From: Corydoras sp. C115
Taxonomy: Eukaryota; Chordata; Actinopteri; Siluriformes; Callichthyidae
Assembly (NCBI GenBank): GCA_019802505.1
Contig: JAFMOC010000232.1
Location: forward strand, 545,001 to 609,000
Direction of reading: 5' to 3'
DNA length: 64,000 nucleotides
The notes under the pieces are model-generated. The model saw only the letters and a program-made list of their open reading frames with translations, was not told the origin of the DNA and did no database searches. The position numbers and the translations under genes were made by a program. Each line of letters opens with the position of its first letter. Within the stretch, counting starts at the first letter, position 1. Of this stretch, positions 61,138 to 64,000 are shown piece after piece.

Positions 61138-61494
61138 AGGTCGAGCGAAGTGCTCAGAGCATCACGTCCGGTTCTCGTGGACCGCTCGTCCTGCAGTACG
61201 GTCATCCATCACTCTGAACTGATGAGGTTCTGACGACCAGAGCAAGTCCAACGTTCTACTGTAGAGCTTTAATTCAGCGTTTAAGATCTTATCACACTCT
61301 CTGTTCTCCGGAATAATGAAACCCTTTTGTGATGAAGAGGACCGAGTCGGACCTCCAGACGATCCCTCGTGACCTCGAGAGGCCTTCTGCAGGAAACGCT
61401 GCCATGTTCCAGCTCGCTGTGTTTGTGGAGCTTCTCTGAGGAGAACACGGTGATGAGATGATCCCACCATTAAGAGATGGGATTAATGAGCCTG

Positions 61495-61531
<37 letters not shown>

Positions 61532-62104
61532 ACGGAGAACGGAGAGCTGTACGTCTAATGGATTCGCTCGGATCAGGTTTGTCTTTCGCTCATCCATAAT
61601 TAAAGGTTCTATATATGATCAGCTGCTCCAGCTGGAGCCTCGGCGTCGCCGTCGTCCAGACCTCGCACTCGTTCATCCGTTTACACGCAGTCGGCTTCCC
61701 GAGAACGTTCTGAACGGAACGTCTGTAACGGCTTTTCAGATCGTATAATGTAACGACCTCCAAAATCGGAACCCCGGACGTTTACTTCATCCAACGACGG
61801 GGTTCCGTCTCACACGCTGCTGGATTCACTTTATGTTCTCCAGAAGGTTGTGGGGAACCTGTCTGCACCACTGAGAGCTCTGACAGCCGTGGGTTAAAGC
61901 AGCCTGATGGAGAGGTTCTCCTTAAATCAGCTCCATCAGAGGGTGACCCGCACAGCAGAACTGTCCTGTTCTGCGTTCTAGAGGTTGAGCTCCATCTTAT
62001 GAGCATTCTGTGGATGGAGGTGATGTTCTCTCAATAAGAACTCACTGCATCGATGACGGAGCAGGAGGAAGTAGCTGAAGTAAGATTAAATAACTTGATC
62101 CCAG

Positions 62105-62437
62105 ATCAGGGTCGCATGTAGGGGGTGTGGGGGGTGGGGGGTTATTTCTCCATGCCCATCCAGGAGAGAACGTTTTGGACGCTATGCAGATACACCCAGG
62201 ACAGGACGCCAGTCTATCACTGGGCACACATTCACTCACACACAAGCACACACTATGTGGGGGCAACTTAGAGCACTCGATTCACCTTGAATCCATGTTT
62301 TTGGACTGTCTGGAGGAAACCGGAGAACCCGGAGGAAGCACACGCAGACACGGGGAGGACATCTCCCAGTTCAGAATTCGAACCCGGAGCCCCAGTGCTA
62401 AGAGGAGAACATGCCAACTGCTACACCACCATGCCAC
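62105..62437 (-). mobile_element. tRNA-derived SINE (family 1), diverged
   Basis: From CAGGGTCGCATG to CACCATGCCACCC with box B region diverged. An older copy. Confidence 0.82.
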
Positions 62438-63109
62438 CCTAAACTCTGATCAGTGTCTCTATATTTTTGGTGCCATCAGGTGGCGCTCAGACGTTGTACA
62501 GGCGTCAAAACTAAACCATCTTTATTGGGATTTAAAGGCAGAAAGCCCGCCCCCATGCGTGGCCAGGTTCTGCGTCGGGCCCCGGGGCCACTGCGACTCT
62601 CGGTGTTGCTCTCAGACCCGCGGTTTGAACCGCGCTCGCTCACTTCCCATTCGGCTGCGGAATTCCCTTCAGGTGGAATGTTCTTGTCATCGGCGGTTCC
62701 ATGCGCGGCTCATGGTGGAGAACGCTACAGCGATTTGGACGTCATGCCACATTACCCAACGCCCGTCAAAGCGGAGGGGCCCGGGTTCAAAGCCGCACGC
62801 TCTTCACGTTCCACTAATTACTGTAATAACAGATGTAATGTTCCGTCGGCTGGGGCTTTAATAACAGCGTTAACGTGCAGATGCAGAACCCTAATGGGAA
62901 CGGCATGGGAACCTTCCTCCACCTCCGGGCTCCGTCACTCCGTCTGACGCAACGCGTTTGAGGACATGAGGCAGATGGAGGCGCAGAGGTCCGATGGTCA
63001 TCTGAGGTTGAGGTTGGAACCCTGAGGCCATCCAGGTGTCACTCAGCTCAGGGGTCCAGGCTCCTGACCCCGACCCACAAACAAAGAAATTTAATCAAAC
63101 CCTTGGGGG

Positions 63110-63275
63110 GGGGGCGGCATAGTGATCAGCGTGTTCCCATCGAGATGTTTTTGCAATTTAGTATGTTCTCCCCATGTCCTTGTGGGTCTGCTCCGGCTTC
63201 TCCGGTCTCCGTCCACAGTCCAAAAACATGGATGTAAGGAAAATTGAATGCTCTAAATTGCCCCATAGTGTGTTT
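63110..63275 (+). mobile_element. tRNA-derived SINE (family 1), degenerate and truncated
   Basis: GGGGCGGCATAGTGATCAGC head with a damaged box B, then TATGTTCTCCCCATGTCC to AATTGCCCCATAGTGTG. Confidence 0.72.
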
Positions 63276-63512
63276 GTGTAAATAACATCGACGCTGCAGA
63301 ACGGTCTCGCGTCTCGCCAACGGAGAACACACGTGGAGAACACACCCGGATCTGCGACGCCCATCTAGTGCACTAGCTTCGTCGCCTCGTTCACTTGTTT
63401 GTCGAGTGGAATTCCCAAATGATTCGAGTGAATAAGAGTTGATTTTTATCATTTCAGCACGATGACATCATAACGAAGCCCCTCCCATAGATACTACAGG
63501 CGACTCTAATAA

Positions 63513-63515
<3 letters not shown>

Positions 63516-63558
<43 letters not shown>
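63516..63558. repeat. (GT)n microsatellite
   Basis: GT run of about 42 bp. A (CA)n run follows at 63836-63887. Confidence 0.9.
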
Positions 63559-63832
63559 AGGTTACAGTCTGTATTGAATGGCTGTGTCTCAATAGCGAGG
63601 GAGAGGATGAGTGAAGGAGTTCGAAGCTGAACAGAAAGCTCTCTCTCCTTCAGTGTAAACGGAGCCCCGCTCCTGCGTTCTGATTGGTTTATTACGGGGA
63701 CGAGTGGGCGTGGCTCAGGGATTGGGTGTCCTCTAAGTGATTGGACAGGAAGATTGTAATAGAGTGCATTGTGTGCGCTCAAAGCTTACAGGACTACTTT
63801 AAGTTCCATTATAGAGATGAGCCAGCGATACC

Positions 63833-63889
<57 letters not shown>

Positions 63890-64000
63890 GATGTCACACA
63901 CAGTGTGGGGTTAAATGCTTTGGTGTGAGGAGGTATCGAGGCCGTGACCTTGTGGATAATAATGACTGCACTGCTGAAACCTAAACACTTCACTGTCCCT

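Larger units (their letters stand above)
52465..64000. other. GLIS downstream intron and unassigned DNA to the window end
   Basis: No coding exon recognised. It has large tandem repeats, three R2 repeat copies, several SINE fragments, GC-rich unique stretches (54500-54900, 56250-57500, 58380-59050) and a poly-C tract. If the GLIS gene is intact, most of this is its intron. Confidence 0.45.

Overview
The window is nuclear DNA from a ray-finned fish, most likely a teleost; I cannot name the species. The evidence is a tandem pair of single-coding-exon UGT5-type UDP-glucuronosyltransferase genes (a fish-expanded family), vertebrate PMCA and GLIS genes with GT-AG introns, many copies of a tRNA-derived SINE with TGAATGA-type tails, and very dense CA/GT microsatellites and minisatellites. 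There are no bacterial operons, phage genes or CRISPR arrays.

Layout. (1) 1-5.5 kb: two UGT5-like genes head to tail on the minus strand. The first runs off the left edge and the second is complete. (2) 6.5-26.1 kb: a complete plasma-membrane calcium ATPase gene on the plus strand, best matched to atp2b3. I could place 21 coding exons between 8499 and 25439, with phases that agree throughout and a summed open frame of 1243 codons plus stop. It includes the alternatively used site A (39 nt) and site C (108 nt) exons. Its introns carry SINEs, two long minisatellites, an inverted pair of a dispersed repeat and two block duplications of exon edges fused to dinucleotide repeats. (3) 27.3-64 kb: the 5' part of a GLIS zinc-finger gene, best matched to glis1, plus strand. 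The zinc-finger exon at 51597-52464 is secure and encodes ZF1 and ZF2. An upstream exon at 48930-49071 joins it in phase, and a possible first coding exon at 29113-29383 joins that one in phase. The exons for ZF3-5 and the C-terminus are not seen and presumably lie beyond the right edge. The rest is intron and intergenic DNA rich in repeats.

Function. The UGT5 enzymes would be ER-membrane glucuronosyltransferases acting on lipophilic compounds. The PMCA exports Ca2+ under calmodulin control. The GLIS protein is a DNA-binding transcription factor. They share no obvious pathway.

Most unusual: an exon start (with its splice acceptor) present five times in tandem at 17514-18181, and the end of the very next exon (with its splice donor) present five times at 18598-19158. 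In both arrays the units are separated by GT/CA repeats, and many other atp2b3 splice sites directly touch such repeats. Also notable: a PMCA C-terminus that stops before the usual PDZ-ligand tail, and signs of gene conversion across the 3' half of the two UGT5 genes. All identifications are from reading the sequence and recalled family features; no database search was run.
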